From Cryptobacteroides sp934698975 (GTDB lineage: Bacteria; Bacteroidota; Bacteroidia; Bacteroidales; UBA932), in NCBI GenBank assembly GCA_934698975.1, contig CAKUVR010000006.1, positions 44,223 through 108,222 of the forward strand: a DNA stretch of 64,000 bases. The letters run 5' to 3'. This document shows positions 35,660-44,700 of the stretch, one piece after another (the stretch's first letter is position 1; the number at the start of each line of letters is the position of its first letter). The notes under the pieces were generated by a model. It did no database searches. It worked only from the letters and a program-made list of their open reading frames with translations, and was not told where the DNA came from. Position numbers and translations under genes: made by a program.

Positions 35660-35691
35660 TTTGGAGTATATGGTAAAAAACTGTAACTTTA
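35660..35691 (+). promoter_or_regulatory. Promoter of the dihydrofolate reductase gene
   Basis: TTTG (35660-35663), 20-bp spacer, TAACTTTA (35684-35691). Start near 35698, so the ATG at 35715 is used; the longer frame from 35613 would begin upstream of the promoter. Confidence 0.7.
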
Positions 35692-35714
35692 CGGCTGAAA
35701 TTCAGTTTAGGTTT

Positions 35715-36299
35715 ATGGAAAAATGTATCATAGCGGCGATTGCGGACAATGGTGCGATAGGCAAGGACAATGACCTGCTCTGGCATATCGCCGAAGACAT
35801 GAGATATTTCAGGCGGACAACCATCGGGAATTCCGTGGTGATGGGTTACCGGACTTTTCTTTCGATAGGCAGACCGCTTCCCAAAAGGGAAAATATTGTC
35901 ATTTCAACCCGGCAATGGCTTGAAGTTCCAGCGGGCGTGAAGGTGACCGGAAGCCTTGAGGAGGCATATTCATTGGCGGAAGTGGCTGTCGGGGGCAGTG
36001 ATGTGGCGTGTGGCGAGACTCCTGCGGAGATGGCTGATGTCAAAGGTGAGAAGGCAGCGGCCGCTGATGGAGAAGAACGTAAAATCTTCATAATTGGAGG
36101 AGGGGAGACTTACCGCAGGGCGCTTCCTTCAGCGGACAAACTTTACATAACGCACATCCACACAGTGATTGACGACGCTGACACCTTCTTTCCGGTGATT
36201 GATCCGGCGATTTGGATGGTTGAATCTGCCATTCCGGAGGCCAGGGATCCCGAAACCGGTTACACTTACGAATTCAAAGTTTACAAAAGACGCTTTTAG
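35715..36299 (+). CDS. folA: Dihydrofolate reductase
   Basis: Reduces dihydrofolate to tetrahydrofolate with NADPH. The conserved N-terminus IIAAIADNGAIGKDNDLLWH, the folate-contacting acidic residue in AEDMRYFRRTT, the NADPH-site VVMGYRTFLSIGRPLPKREN and the late IFIIGGGETYRRAL are intact. At 194 residues it is about 30 longer than most bacterial enzymes: an Ala/Glu/Gly-rich insert of ~34 residues lies between the SLEEAYSLAE helix and the IFIIGGG strand (DNA about 35980-36080). This is away from the active site and should be tolerated. Followed after 48 bp by the NSS transporter, possibly on the same transcript. Confidence 0.93.
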   Translation: MEKCIIAAIADNGAIGKDNDLLWHIAEDMRYFRRTTIGNSVVMGYRTFLSIGRPLPKRENIVISTRQWLEVPAGVKVTGSLEEAYSLAEVAVGGSDVACGETPAEMADVKGEKAAAADGEERKIFIIGGGETYRRALPSADKLYITHIHTVIDDADTFFPVIDPAIWMVESAIPEARDPETGYTYEFKVYKRRF

Positions 36300-36347
36300 G
36301 TCATTTCGGCATTCCCCATAGGCCGGACATTAATGCATACGAACTAA

Positions 36348-37715
36348 ATGAATATGTCAAACAGAGAGAACTTTGGCAGCCGAGCCGCTGTCATCATGGC
36401 CTTCGCCGGTTCCGCCATCGGACTCGGCAACATCTGGAGGTTTCCCTATATGGTCGGTGAATATGGAGGTGCTGCCTTCATTCTCATCTACATCATCTGC
36501 TCGTTCGTCCTGTCCTTGCCGATTCTGTTCTCAGAGTCGGTGATCGGCAGGAAGACACACCTCAGCACATTCGGCGCGATGAACGCCCTCGCTCCGCATT
36601 CCAGATGGAAATGGCTGGGCCTCCTGACCGTCATCACACCTCTTATCATCCTGTCCTACTACAGCGTGGTCGGCGGATGGGCCATTGAATATCTTGTCAA
36701 GTCGGCCACCTTCAGCTTCACTCCGGACAAAGCCGAGGCTGTCACCGGAATGTTCGGTGAATTCGCCTCCTCTGTCTGGGGACCGATAATATGTTTGTTC
36801 ATATTCCTGTTTCTAACCGCAGTGATAGTTTTCCTCGGTGTCAAGAAAGGAATAGAGAAATTCAGCAACATTTCGATTCCGATCCTGTTCGTGCTGATCG
36901 TGGCGATCGCCATCTATTCGGTCACACTTCCCGGAGCTGGTGAGGGGGTGAAGTATCTGGTCAAGCCGGACTTCTCCAAACTGACACCGGGTGCGTTCTC
37001 CGCTGCATTGGGTCAGAGTTTCTTCTCTCTGTCACTCGGCGTGGGAACCATGCTGACATATTCATCATACGTCAGTGAGAAAGAGAACCTTATGGCATCA
37101 GGAGCCGGTACGGCCGTGTCGGATCTGCTGTTCGCCATGCTGGCAGGGTTCGCCATCATGCCGGCCGTGTTCGCCGCTGGGATAACTCCGTCCGCTGGAC
37201 CCGGCCTCGTTTTCGAGACGCTTCCTTACATATTCGCTAAGATGGGAGCCGGCGGGCAGATCGTGAGCGGCCTTGTCGCGATTCTGTTCTTTTTGACCAT
37301 TCTTGTGGCGGCGCTCACATCGTCGATTTCAATCCTTGAGGTAGGAGTCGCCTATCTGGTTGAGGAGAAAGGCGTTTCGAGGCACAAGGCATCAATCGTG
37401 CTGTTCTTCGCCACTTTCGCCATCGGAGTTCTTTGTTCGCTTTCGTTCGGCCCGCTCGCCGATGTCAAGATTCTTGGAGAGGGCATATTCGATTTCTGTG
37501 ACAAGCTGTGCTCCAACTATCTGATGACGATCGGCGCGTTGCTGTTCTCTGTCTTTGTGGGTTGGAAGATGGACAAAACCTCTGTCCGTGACGAACTTAC
37601 GAACAGAGGTGCGATCAAGGCGAACAGCAGACTGTTCCCTGTGGTTTATTTTCTGATAAAGTACATCGCTCCTGTCACCATCGCGGTGATATTCATCACA
37701 GGGCTGGTCGGATAA
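36348..37715 (+). CDS. Sodium-dependent neurotransmitter:sodium symporter (NSS/LeuT) family transporter
   Basis: An inner membrane Na+-coupled importer for amino acids or similar amines. The hallmark GSAIGLGNIWRFPYM in helix 1 is intact, followed by the GGAAFILIYI helix and a total of ~11-12 hydrophobic segments in 455 residues, typical of bacterial members. The LeuT ion-site helix equivalents are visible (FFSLSLGVGTMLTYSSY; LVAALTSSISILEV). The ATG at 36348 starts an MNM sequence; an alternative ATG two codons later exists. Substrate cannot be read from the sequence. Confidence 0.92.
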   Translation: MNMSNRENFGSRAAVIMAFAGSAIGLGNIWRFPYMVGEYGGAAFILIYIICSFVLSLPILFSESVIGRKTHLSTFGAMNALAPHSRWKWLGLLTVITPLIILSYYSVVGGWAIEYLVKSATFSFTPDKAEAVTGMFGEFASSVWGPIICLFIFLFLTAVIVFLGVKKGIEKFSNISIPILFVLIVAIAIYSVTLPGAGEGVKYLVKPDFSKLTPGAFSAALGQSFFSLSLGVGTMLTYSSYVSEKENLMASGAGTAVSDLLFAMLAGFAIMPAVFAAGITPSAGPGLVFETLPYIFAKMGAGGQIVSGLVAILFFLTILVAALTSSISILEVGVAYLVEEKGVSRHKASIVLFFATFAIGVLCSLSFGPLADVKILGEGIFDFCDKLCSNYLMTIGALLFSVFVGWKMDKTSVRDELTNRGAIKANSRLFPVVYFLIKYIAPVTIAVIFITGLVG

Positions 37716-37735
37716 GATTTGAAGCGGTCAAAGCA

Positions 37736-38590
37736 CTATTTGATTCTGAACCTATAAATCTGTCCGTCCCGCGGCTGTCTGCTGACATGCAGGACCATGT
37801 AGAGCCATTTCCCCTTGATGTCCACGCCTTCAGGCTCATGGTGCAAGTCGTTCAGGTTAACTGTTTTGACCAACTTCTTGGCATCCATGTCCAGAACGTG
37901 CAGCAATCTGTCGTGTGGCGGATAGCCGTCTCCGAGGTAGGCGTAACGTCCCTTGACGACACTGCCCTGATATATTTTTATACCAGGAACATAGAACTCG
38001 TCCAGCACATCTTCCTGAGTAAGGTGCACTTCTCCGTTCTCGTCCGAGTCCTTCAGGGTCGGAAGCCTGAATTTCTTGACCAGTTTGCGCATCTCACCGC
38101 TCGATCCGTATGTGTAGATGATTTTGTTCTTCCTGTCGATGAACCAGTCGAATGACCCGGTGTAGCCCTCTCCTGTGTGGAAAAGTTTCTGTACAATCCT
38201 GCTTCCGTCCAATGTGATGTCCGTGACGTAGCAGCAATGGTCTCCTTTGCAGCCTGAGATGTAGAGCAGCGGGAACATGGTTCCTTTCTCTACACCGAAC
38301 GATGCGTTGTTGCAGTGAGAAGCGTTTCCTTCCAGCATGAAAGTGGACACGAACTTGTTCTTTTTCAAGTCAATGACAACGCACTGCCCCTTGTCGTGCA
38401 GAACAAATCCATACTTCCCGTGGATAGCGAACCCCTGCGTCGCACCCTTGACCTTTACATCATCCGGTGTGATCTTCCCGAGTTCGCAAACCAATTCCGG
38501 CTTAAGCTCCGGCCCCCTGTACTCCTGCGCCGAAGCCGTCAGCCCCAAAACCAGAGCCACCGTCAGCGCCGCTACGAAATTTCTGATCAT
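37736..38590 (-). CDS. Secreted beta-propeller-like protein of unknown function
   Basis: A cleavable signal peptide (ends LTASAQ) precedes ~262 residues with regularly spaced strand-turn motifs (FAIHGKYGFVLHDKGQCVVIDL; YLGDGYPPHDRLLHVLDMDAKKLV; GVDIKGKWLYMVLHV) typical of a small propeller repeat. Two Cys-rich stretches (HCNNAS; GCKGDHCC) could bind metal or form disulfides. I do not recognise the family. Its stop is 20 bp from the stop of the convergent transporter gene; no operon partner. A weak TAACTTTA box lies upstream of the ATG. Confidence 0.7.
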   Translation of the reverse strand: MIRNFVAALTVALVLGLTASAQEYRGPELKPELVCELGKITPDDVKVKGATQGFAIHGKYGFVLHDKGQCVVIDLKKNKFVSTFMLEGNASHCNNASFGVEKGTMFPLLYISGCKGDHCCYVTDITLDGSRIVQKLFHTGEGYTGSFDWFIDRKNKIIYTYGSSGEMRKLVKKFRLPTLKDSDENGEVHLTQEDVLDEFYVPGIKIYQGSVVKGRYAYLGDGYPPHDRLLHVLDMDAKKLVKTVNLNDLHHEPEGVDIKGKWLYMVLHVSRQPRDGQIYRFRIK

Positions 38591-38714
38591 TATTTATACT
38601 TTTTATGAATATGGTAAAGTTACATCTTTCATTTCATACCGCAAAGCCCCATGCTGATTTTTCAACGTTTCATGGCGGCCTACCGCATTCGGTGCGTATT
38701 GCCGGCTGTGCCGA

Positions 38715-38746
38715 ATTGGATATATGATTTGTATGGTTTAATTTTG
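38715..38746 (+). promoter_or_regulatory. Promoter of the AlkZ-like gene
   Basis: ATTG (38715-38718), 20-bp spacer, TAATTTTG (38739-38746). Predicted start ~38753 supports the ATG at 38765 rather than the first in-frame ATG at 38651. Confidence 0.6.
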
Positions 38747-38764
38747 CTACAAATTACAAGCATC

Positions 38765-39811
38765 ATGAATCCTGTCACCGCAAGACTTTTGAATCAACAG
38801 TTGGTTTGCCCTTGGTTCACGAAACCGGAGGAAGTTGTTTCGTGGTTCGGCGCGATGCAGGGGCAGGAGTACCGGATGGCGCGCTGGGCAGTGGCGATGC
38901 GGACCAGGAGGCCGTCCCTCAAGGCGTTCGAGAAAGCGTTCAACGATGGGCGGATCATTCGCACACATCTGCTGCGGTGCACCTGGCAACTGGTTGCAGG
39001 CGAGGATTTTGGCTGGATGCTGTCGGTCTGCCGGGCGAAGGCGTTGTCCGGACTTCGAGGCTGGATGACCGCCAACAAGGTTTCCATCCCGGCGGAAGAG
39101 CAGGAACGGATTTCGGGAATATTCGAGGAAACCTTGCTCCGGAAGCGAAGCGCTCAGAAGGCTGATTTTGTCGCCGCTCTCGCCGAACGGGGAATCACAA
39201 TGGACGACCACTGGTTGTCCTACCACATCCGCCTCGCTGAACTTTCCGGGCTTCTTTGCAGCGGCGACCTGCACCCGATGAAAAGCACCTATTCCCTTGT
39301 CCGGGAGAAAATCAAAGAGCCTTTGAATATGCCGGAAGAGGCTGCTCTGGGGATGATGGCGCGGAAATATTTCCGAAGCCACGCTCCGGCCACGTTCGAG
39401 GATTTTCTCTGGTGGTCTGGATTGAATGTCAGCGACTGTCAGAAGGCGGTAGAAACCATAGGAAGCGAATTGGTTGAAGAAACATGGAAAGGCCGGAAGT
39501 TCTATATTCACGAATCCTGCCGCACCAGAGGTTTCCGCGCCGGGGCGCTTCATCTGATCGCACCGTATGATGAATATCTCATCGGCTACAAGAGCCGTGA
39601 TGTTGCCCTTCCGCCAGAGCATTCCCATAAAGCCCACAGCAACAACGGAATATTCCAGCCCGTCATCGCCCTTGACGGTGAGATTGTCGGCAACTGGTCC
39701 CCGACTTCCAAAGATGGCGGCTTCAAGGTCTTCAAGCCCGGTCTTTCCATACCGGAAGACCTCCTTGCCGCCCGCTTCGCCTCCTACCGCCAATTTGTCT
39801 GTGGCGACTGA
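38765..39811 (+). CDS. AlkZ-like winged-helix DNA glycosylase candidate (HTH_42 family)
   Basis: A 348-residue protein of the winged-helix HTH_42 (PF06224-type) family, which includes the AlkZ/YcaQ glycosylases that excise bulky alkylated bases and unhook interstrand crosslinks. The catalytic-type Q-x-Q motif appears as FGAMQGQEYRMARWA (Q32 and Q34 of this start), followed by HLLRCTWQLVAGEDFGWML, where the family has R-x-T-W-x-L-V, and later LIAPYDEYLIGYKSRD and DGEIVGNWSP, also family hallmarks. The start is chosen downstream of a promoter. The stop abuts the stop of the convergent DUF1963 gene with no spacer. Confidence 0.82.
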   Translation: MNPVTARLLNQQLVCPWFTKPEEVVSWFGAMQGQEYRMARWAVAMRTRRPSLKAFEKAFNDGRIIRTHLLRCTWQLVAGEDFGWMLSVCRAKALSGLRGWMTANKVSIPAEEQERISGIFEETLLRKRSAQKADFVAALAERGITMDDHWLSYHIRLAELSGLLCSGDLHPMKSTYSLVREKIKEPLNMPEEAALGMMARKYFRSHAPATFEDFLWWSGLNVSDCQKAVETIGSELVEETWKGRKFYIHESCRTRGFRAGALHLIAPYDEYLIGYKSRDVALPPEHSHKAHSNNGIFQPVIALDGEIVGNWSPTSKDGGFKVFKPGLSIPEDLLAARFASYRQFVCGD

Positions 39812-40450
39812 TTACAGCGAATGCAGGAAGCCGAAGGCGTGGCTCCAGTTCTGGAAACCGAGGTCGGCTTTGCTCATCAGGATGTTGAACATCCCGGAGT
39901 CGTAGAAACGCATCTCAAGGTCGTCATTCTCATCGAGTTGGAGAATGTTGACGGCATCCGGGCACTCGTCCCGGATCTCCTCGAAGTACGGTCTGCCGAG
40001 GATCTTGAAGCCGTCGGCGTCGTCATCACATTCGGCAAAGTCGATGGCCATCGCCGGCTCCGCAAGTTCCTGATCCTCATCGTCCACAAGGATGCACGAA
40101 TTGAAGGTCTCCATATTGATCTGTTTGGCGTACTTGACCTTGACGGCCTTCTTTGGCCAACGTCCGAGCGGAAAATGCTCCGGGGAATCGTAGCCGATGA
40201 ACTCATCGATGGCGGCGAAGAAATAGAGCATTCCTTCGTGCGGGAGGAACCCTTCCTTGTCGAAAGGCGCGATGTCCTCGCAGTCAATCTGACAGATGAA
40301 TGTGAGGGGATATTCAGATTCACTTCCGTCCTCTTCCGTGATCTTCATCATCGGGTACTCCGCCTGAGGCGGCAGGTCCGGGTTGCCCCACCACTTGCTG
40401 CAGCAGAACAGGTTGGATTCTGTTTTCCTTGGTTTTAAACTTATAGCCAT
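39812..40450 (-). CDS. DUF1963 (YwqG-like) protein
   Basis: A 212-residue acidic cytoplasmic protein with the DUF1963 layout: a Trp-containing opening (KWWGNPDLPPQAEYPMM), the LTFICQIDCEDIAPFD segment, EGMLYFFAAIDE and a C-terminal LLMSKADLGFQNW-like element. Family function is unknown. It is on the same strand as, and 71 bp downstream of, the PP2C gene, so it could be the last member of the phospho-signalling block. A Zn-ribbon or signal peptide is absent. Confidence 0.8.
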   Translation of the reverse strand: MAISLKPRKTESNLFCCSKWWGNPDLPPQAEYPMMKITEEDGSESEYPLTFICQIDCEDIAPFDKEGFLPHEGMLYFFAAIDEFIGYDSPEHFPLGRWPKKAVKVKYAKQINMETFNSCILVDDEDQELAEPAMAIDFAECDDDADGFKILGRPYFEEIRDECPDAVNILQLDENDDLEMRFYDSGMFNILMSKADLGFQNWSHAFGFLHSL

Positions 40451-40521
40451 AATTAAATGTATGATTTCTAAATAAATATGTAGTGAAATGCTGTTAAAGA
40501 GTCTCTTAGCGTAATGTCTGC

Positions 40522-41268
40522 TTATAAGACATCCGCCACAATCACCGTGATGTTGTCCACTCCGCCGTTTCTTTTGGCGGCGTCAACCAAGGCCACACAA
40601 CTTTCCTCGGGACCGCCCTCGGCCAGCAGCCTCTCTATCACATCATCCTCCAGCATATCCGAGAGTCCGTCCGAACAGACAAGAATCCTGTCCGATTCCA
40701 TCAAGCGGCCACTTATGTCCTGAATGTCGGCCTCTGTGTCGCAGCCCGCTCCGATGCAATTGTAGAGGGCTTTCCCGGCGGGAAGCGGAACCAAGTCCCT
40801 TTCGTGAAGTGTCTGGTCCACGGTCAGTTGGCGAAGCATTCCGTCCCTCAGGCGGTATGTCCGGCTGTCTCCCACGTTCACAAGCAGAGTCTTTCCCTGC
40901 ATCCAGACAATTCCGGTCAGGGTGCAGCCCATCGCCTTGCCCTGATGTCGCTCGCGGGCCTTGATGTTGAGACTGGCGCTTATGTCTTTGATCTTCAACG
41001 CTAAATCCGACACGGGATTGTGATGTGTCAAGGTCTTGTCCAGCAGGAAAGCACGCAAGGACTCCAGAGTGAACTGACTGGCATATTCCCCACTCTCGTG
41101 GCCGCCCATCCCGTCCGCTACAAGTAAGCAAAAGTTTTCATTCTCAGGGGATTCCTTTTCTATATTCAAAGAATTGTCCCTGATGAGGTACATCCCGACG
41201 GAGGCCATGTCCTCGTTGTTGTCACGTACGCGTCCGACATCCGAAACGCAGCTGATACTCAGTTTCAT
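40522..41268 (-). CDS. PP2C-family Ser/Thr protein phosphatase
   Basis: A stand-alone 248-residue PPM phosphatase. All metal-binding motifs are present: DVGRVRDNNED near the start, LVADGMGGHESGEYAS, VNVGDSRTYRLRDG, VCSDGLSDMLEDD and NGGVDNITVIV at the end. It has no membrane segment. The gene starts 3 bp after the FHA gene stop. Its natural partner is the Ser/Thr kinase encoded three genes upstream; together they could set the phosphorylation state read by the FHA protein. Confidence 0.95.
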   Translation of the reverse strand: MKLSISCVSDVGRVRDNNEDMASVGMYLIRDNSLNIEKESPENENFCLLVADGMGGHESGEYASQFTLESLRAFLLDKTLTHHNPVSDLALKIKDISASLNIKARERHQGKAMGCTLTGIVWMQGKTLLVNVGDSRTYRLRDGMLRQLTVDQTLHERDLVPLPAGKALYNCIGAGCDTEADIQDISGRLMESDRILVCSDGLSDMLEDDVIERLLAEGGPEESCVALVDAAKRNGGVDNITVIVADVL

Positions 41269-41271
41269 AGG

Positions 41272-41754
41272 CTATTCAACAGTGAATTTTAATGTGGCTA
41301 TCCTGAGTTTCCGGCCCTTTTGGAGGGTGTACCACTTGTCCTTTTCAAGCTTCTCCCCGTCTATGGCCGTGCCGTTGGTCGAACCAAGATCGCAGATTTT
41401 CCACTCGCCGTCCTCGAATGTGATCTTCCCGTGATGTCCGGAGACATATTTGCAATCCCCGAGTTCCGGGAATATTCCTCCGCTTCTTCCGAACTCGCCT
41501 TCCTTGACAGAGAGCGTCATGTCTTCACCTTTTAAGATCAAGGTTGGTTTTAGTTGACTTAAGTCAATCTTTCCCAAAGGTTTGGATTCCGCGCCGAAGA
41601 ATGCCTCCGCACTGATGAGCAACTCCCCGCAACGTGGGCATGAAGTTCCTTTCTTAGGCTGCCTGCACTCCGGACAGAACATCAGGTGCTTTCCACAGAG
41701 ATCGCAGTAACGGCTGTCGTCATCTATAATTCCTTGACAGAACGGACATTTCAT
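41272..41754 (-). CDS. Zinc-ribbon FHA-domain protein
   Basis: 160 residues in two parts. Residues 1-45 hold two zinc-ribbon CxxC pairs (CPFC...CDLC and CPEC...CPRC). Residues ~65-158 form an FHA phosphothreonine-binding domain: EFGRSGG supplies the Arg, YVSGHHGKI the Ser and His, and CDLGSTNGT the conserved Asn, so phosphopeptide binding should be intact. Its start overlaps the AAA gene stop by 4 bp (ATGA), implying coupled translation at similar levels. It may tether the AAA protein or phosphatase to phosphorylated kinase. Confidence 0.93.
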   Translation of the reverse strand: MKCPFCQGIIDDDSRYCDLCGKHLMFCPECRQPKKGTSCPRCGELLISAEAFFGAESKPLGKIDLSQLKPTLILKGEDMTLSVKEGEFGRSGGIFPELGDCKYVSGHHGKITFEDGEWKICDLGSTNGTAIDGEKLEKDKWYTLQKGRKLRIATLKFTVE

Positions 41755-44700
41755 AACAGATCCTCCTTTGTTATGGTCTTTGGTTTGGACCCCTCGTAGG
41801 CGGCCTGTCTGTCAGCGCCTTCCGCGACGAGTTCCTTCATTCTTGAATATGCACGGCTCGCCGCGGCGGACTTCACCTTGCCGAACAAGTTCCTGACATC
41901 CCTGCCGTTGCCGAAGTCGAACTCACGGTTGTCGTACATATTCCTGAAACGGTCTTTCAGGATGGCTTCTGCCTCCGGGTCAATGGAATAACCTTCCTTC
42001 CGGCAATATAGCCTGAATATGTCCATCAACTCCTCCGGCTTGTAGTCCTCGAAAGTGATGGTTTTGGTGAAGCGGGACTTGAGGCCGGAGTTTGAGTCCA
42101 GAAACTGCGACATTTCCCTCGTGTAGCCGGCGGCGATGCACACGAACTTTCCTTTGCGGTCTTCCAGCAGCTTGAGCAGTTCGGTTACGCTCTCGTTGCC
42201 GTAGCTGTCGTTGTAACCCTGGATCAATGAATATGCCTCGTCGATGAACAGGATTCCTCCCATCGCGCTGTCCACGATCTCTCTGGTCTTGGGGGCTGTC
42301 TGGCCGATGAAACTGGCCACCATGTCCGCGCGGGAAACCTCGATCACATCCGGCCTGGAGATGACTCCGAGGGAGTACAGCATCTTGCCCATAAGCCTTG
42401 CGACCGTGGTCTTTCCGGTTCCCGGATTACCGAGAAAAAGATAGTGGTCCGGGACGATCGCCGTGAAGTTCCCGCCGGAGATCTCGCTGTCCATCTTCCT
42501 CTGTCTCATCTCATTGAGCATAGAACGGATCTCGTTCTTCACGCTCTCAAGGCCGATGAGCGAGTCGAGTTCCGCAAGGCATTCCTCCTCGGAGGCTACC
42601 TTCGGCTCCTTGAACGGAATGTCCTCGGGCAGGATCGTGAAGAAACTGTCCTTGGTGACTTGATTGTCCGGCAGGGCGTTGACCCTTGTGCCGATGTTTC
42701 CGAGCACGCTGTCGAGCATATTCCTGGCCTCTCTCGCATTGCCGAAATCCTTGCCGGACTTCTCGGCCGAGAGTTTCCGGAACGCCTTCAGTGCCTTGTC
42801 CAAAGTGCCGTCGGCAAAGGCGTAGCCATGTCCCTCAGCCATCCTGCGGAAGATCTCGGTCAGTTCCTCCGGAGTGTAGTCGTCGATGTTGATCCTGTGT
42901 GTGAACCTGCTGGCGAAGCCTTCGTTGGCCTTCATCAGGTTGCGCATCTTGTCCTTGTAGCCTGCGCAGACAACCACAAACTTGCCACGGTCGTTCTCCA
43001 TCCTGACCATCAGTCTTTCAAGAGCCTTGATCCCTTCGGAATCCGAACAGTGTCCCGTGTCATCGAACGGTGCGAGGTTGTAGGCTTCATCGATGAACAG
43101 AACCCCGCCCATGGCCTCGTTCACTGCCTTGTCCATGTTCTTGTCCGACTCGTTGGCGTAGGTGCCTACGATGTCCTTGCGGCTCTTCTCAACGACTCTG
43201 TCGGTCGAGCATATTCCCATGGCCTTGAACAACTTGCCGAGCACTCTGGCCACGGAGGTCTTTCCGGTTCCCGGGTTGCCGGTGAGGATGATGTTCACCG
43301 GACGGATGGCCGCCTTGCCTCCGAACTCCATTCTCCGCTGCTGGAAGCGCATCTCCTCCGCAAGGTCCCTAAGCGCCTTCTTGACGGACTCCATCCCGAC
43401 AAAGGAATCCAGTTCCTTCATCACGCTCTCCACTGAGATCTCCTTCGTGCCCTCAGGACCGGCTATGTCCTCCCAAGTCAGGACTTTACCTGAACGGGCA
43501 TATTCATCATCACTCATTCCCGCCGTCCTGGTGCAGAGCCTCTCGAAGCAGCGGTCGAAGGCGTTGCGCACCTCGCGGGCGTTGCCGAAGGTGTCGGTGC
43601 GGCTCAGGTACATCCGCTCGAAATATTTCCCTACCTTCCCGGAGGCTTCCTCCGTAAGGGACAGCCCCTTCTTTTTCACCATGTTCAGGAATATCTCGGT
43701 GAGATCCTTGCCGTTGTAGTCCTTGAACTCTATCTTCTTCTTGAACCTGGAGTCGAGCCCCGAGTTGGAGCGCAGGAACATCGTCATCTCCTTTGTGTAG
43801 CCTGCGATGATGCAGATGAAGTCCCCGGCCCTGTTCTCAAGGTACGGCAACAGGGTGTCGATGGCCTCCTGTCCCACCTTGTCGCCGTCTCCCTGCTTCA
43901 ATGAATATGCCTCGTCGATGAACAGGATTCCTCCCATCGCGCTGTTGATGACCCTCTCGGTCTTGATGGCGGTGTCACCCACGTACTGCGAGACGAGATC
44001 CTTGCGCGTCACTTCTACCAGATGGCCGCTCGGGAGTACCTGAAGGCTGCCAAGGATGTCGGCGAAGAGCCTTGCGATCGTGGTCTTGCCCGTGCCCGGG
44101 TTGCCGGTGAAGACGAAATGGCTCTTCAGTTGCACAGGTTTGCCGGGATTGTCCCTTTTCTGTCTCTTTATGCTGTCGATGATGGACTGGATCTCCTGTT
44201 TGACCTCCGTAAGACCGGTGAAGGCGTTGATCTTGGCCATGATCTCCTCCTCTGTGAGTTCCTTGAACGGCTCTCCCGGGATGTCGGCCTCGTCTATCTC
44301 GTTCCCCCCTCGGCTGAACATATTGAACGCGCTCTCCTCGGCGATTTTTCCGGCAAGGATTCCGTTCTCCTTGGTCCTGCCGTCACGGAACATCTTCTTG
44401 AAGACAAGTCCAAGTTTCCTTTCCGCCTGAGGGCTGACCGCGGTTCTGAACTTGTCCCTGACCATCGCCAGGCACATTGTCTTGAGGTCATTGTCCTTGA
44501 ACGGTGAGATGTGGAAACGGAACTCAAAGAGAGACAGCGCGTTGCTGTCCGCGCTGAGAAATGTCCCGAAGCCGTCCTCAAGGCCGCACAGGATCACCAC
44601 CGGCATATTCACATCAACCTTCATCCTCGCGAAGAGTTTGTCCAGCTGCGAGGAGCCTCCTTTAGCGCTCACCAGATTCTGGCAGTTCGTGACCACAAGC

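Noticed and set aside
38651..38764. 38-codon N-terminal extension of the AlkZ-like gene
   Set aside because: A good promoter lies inside it (38715-38746), and family conservation begins at the later ATG.
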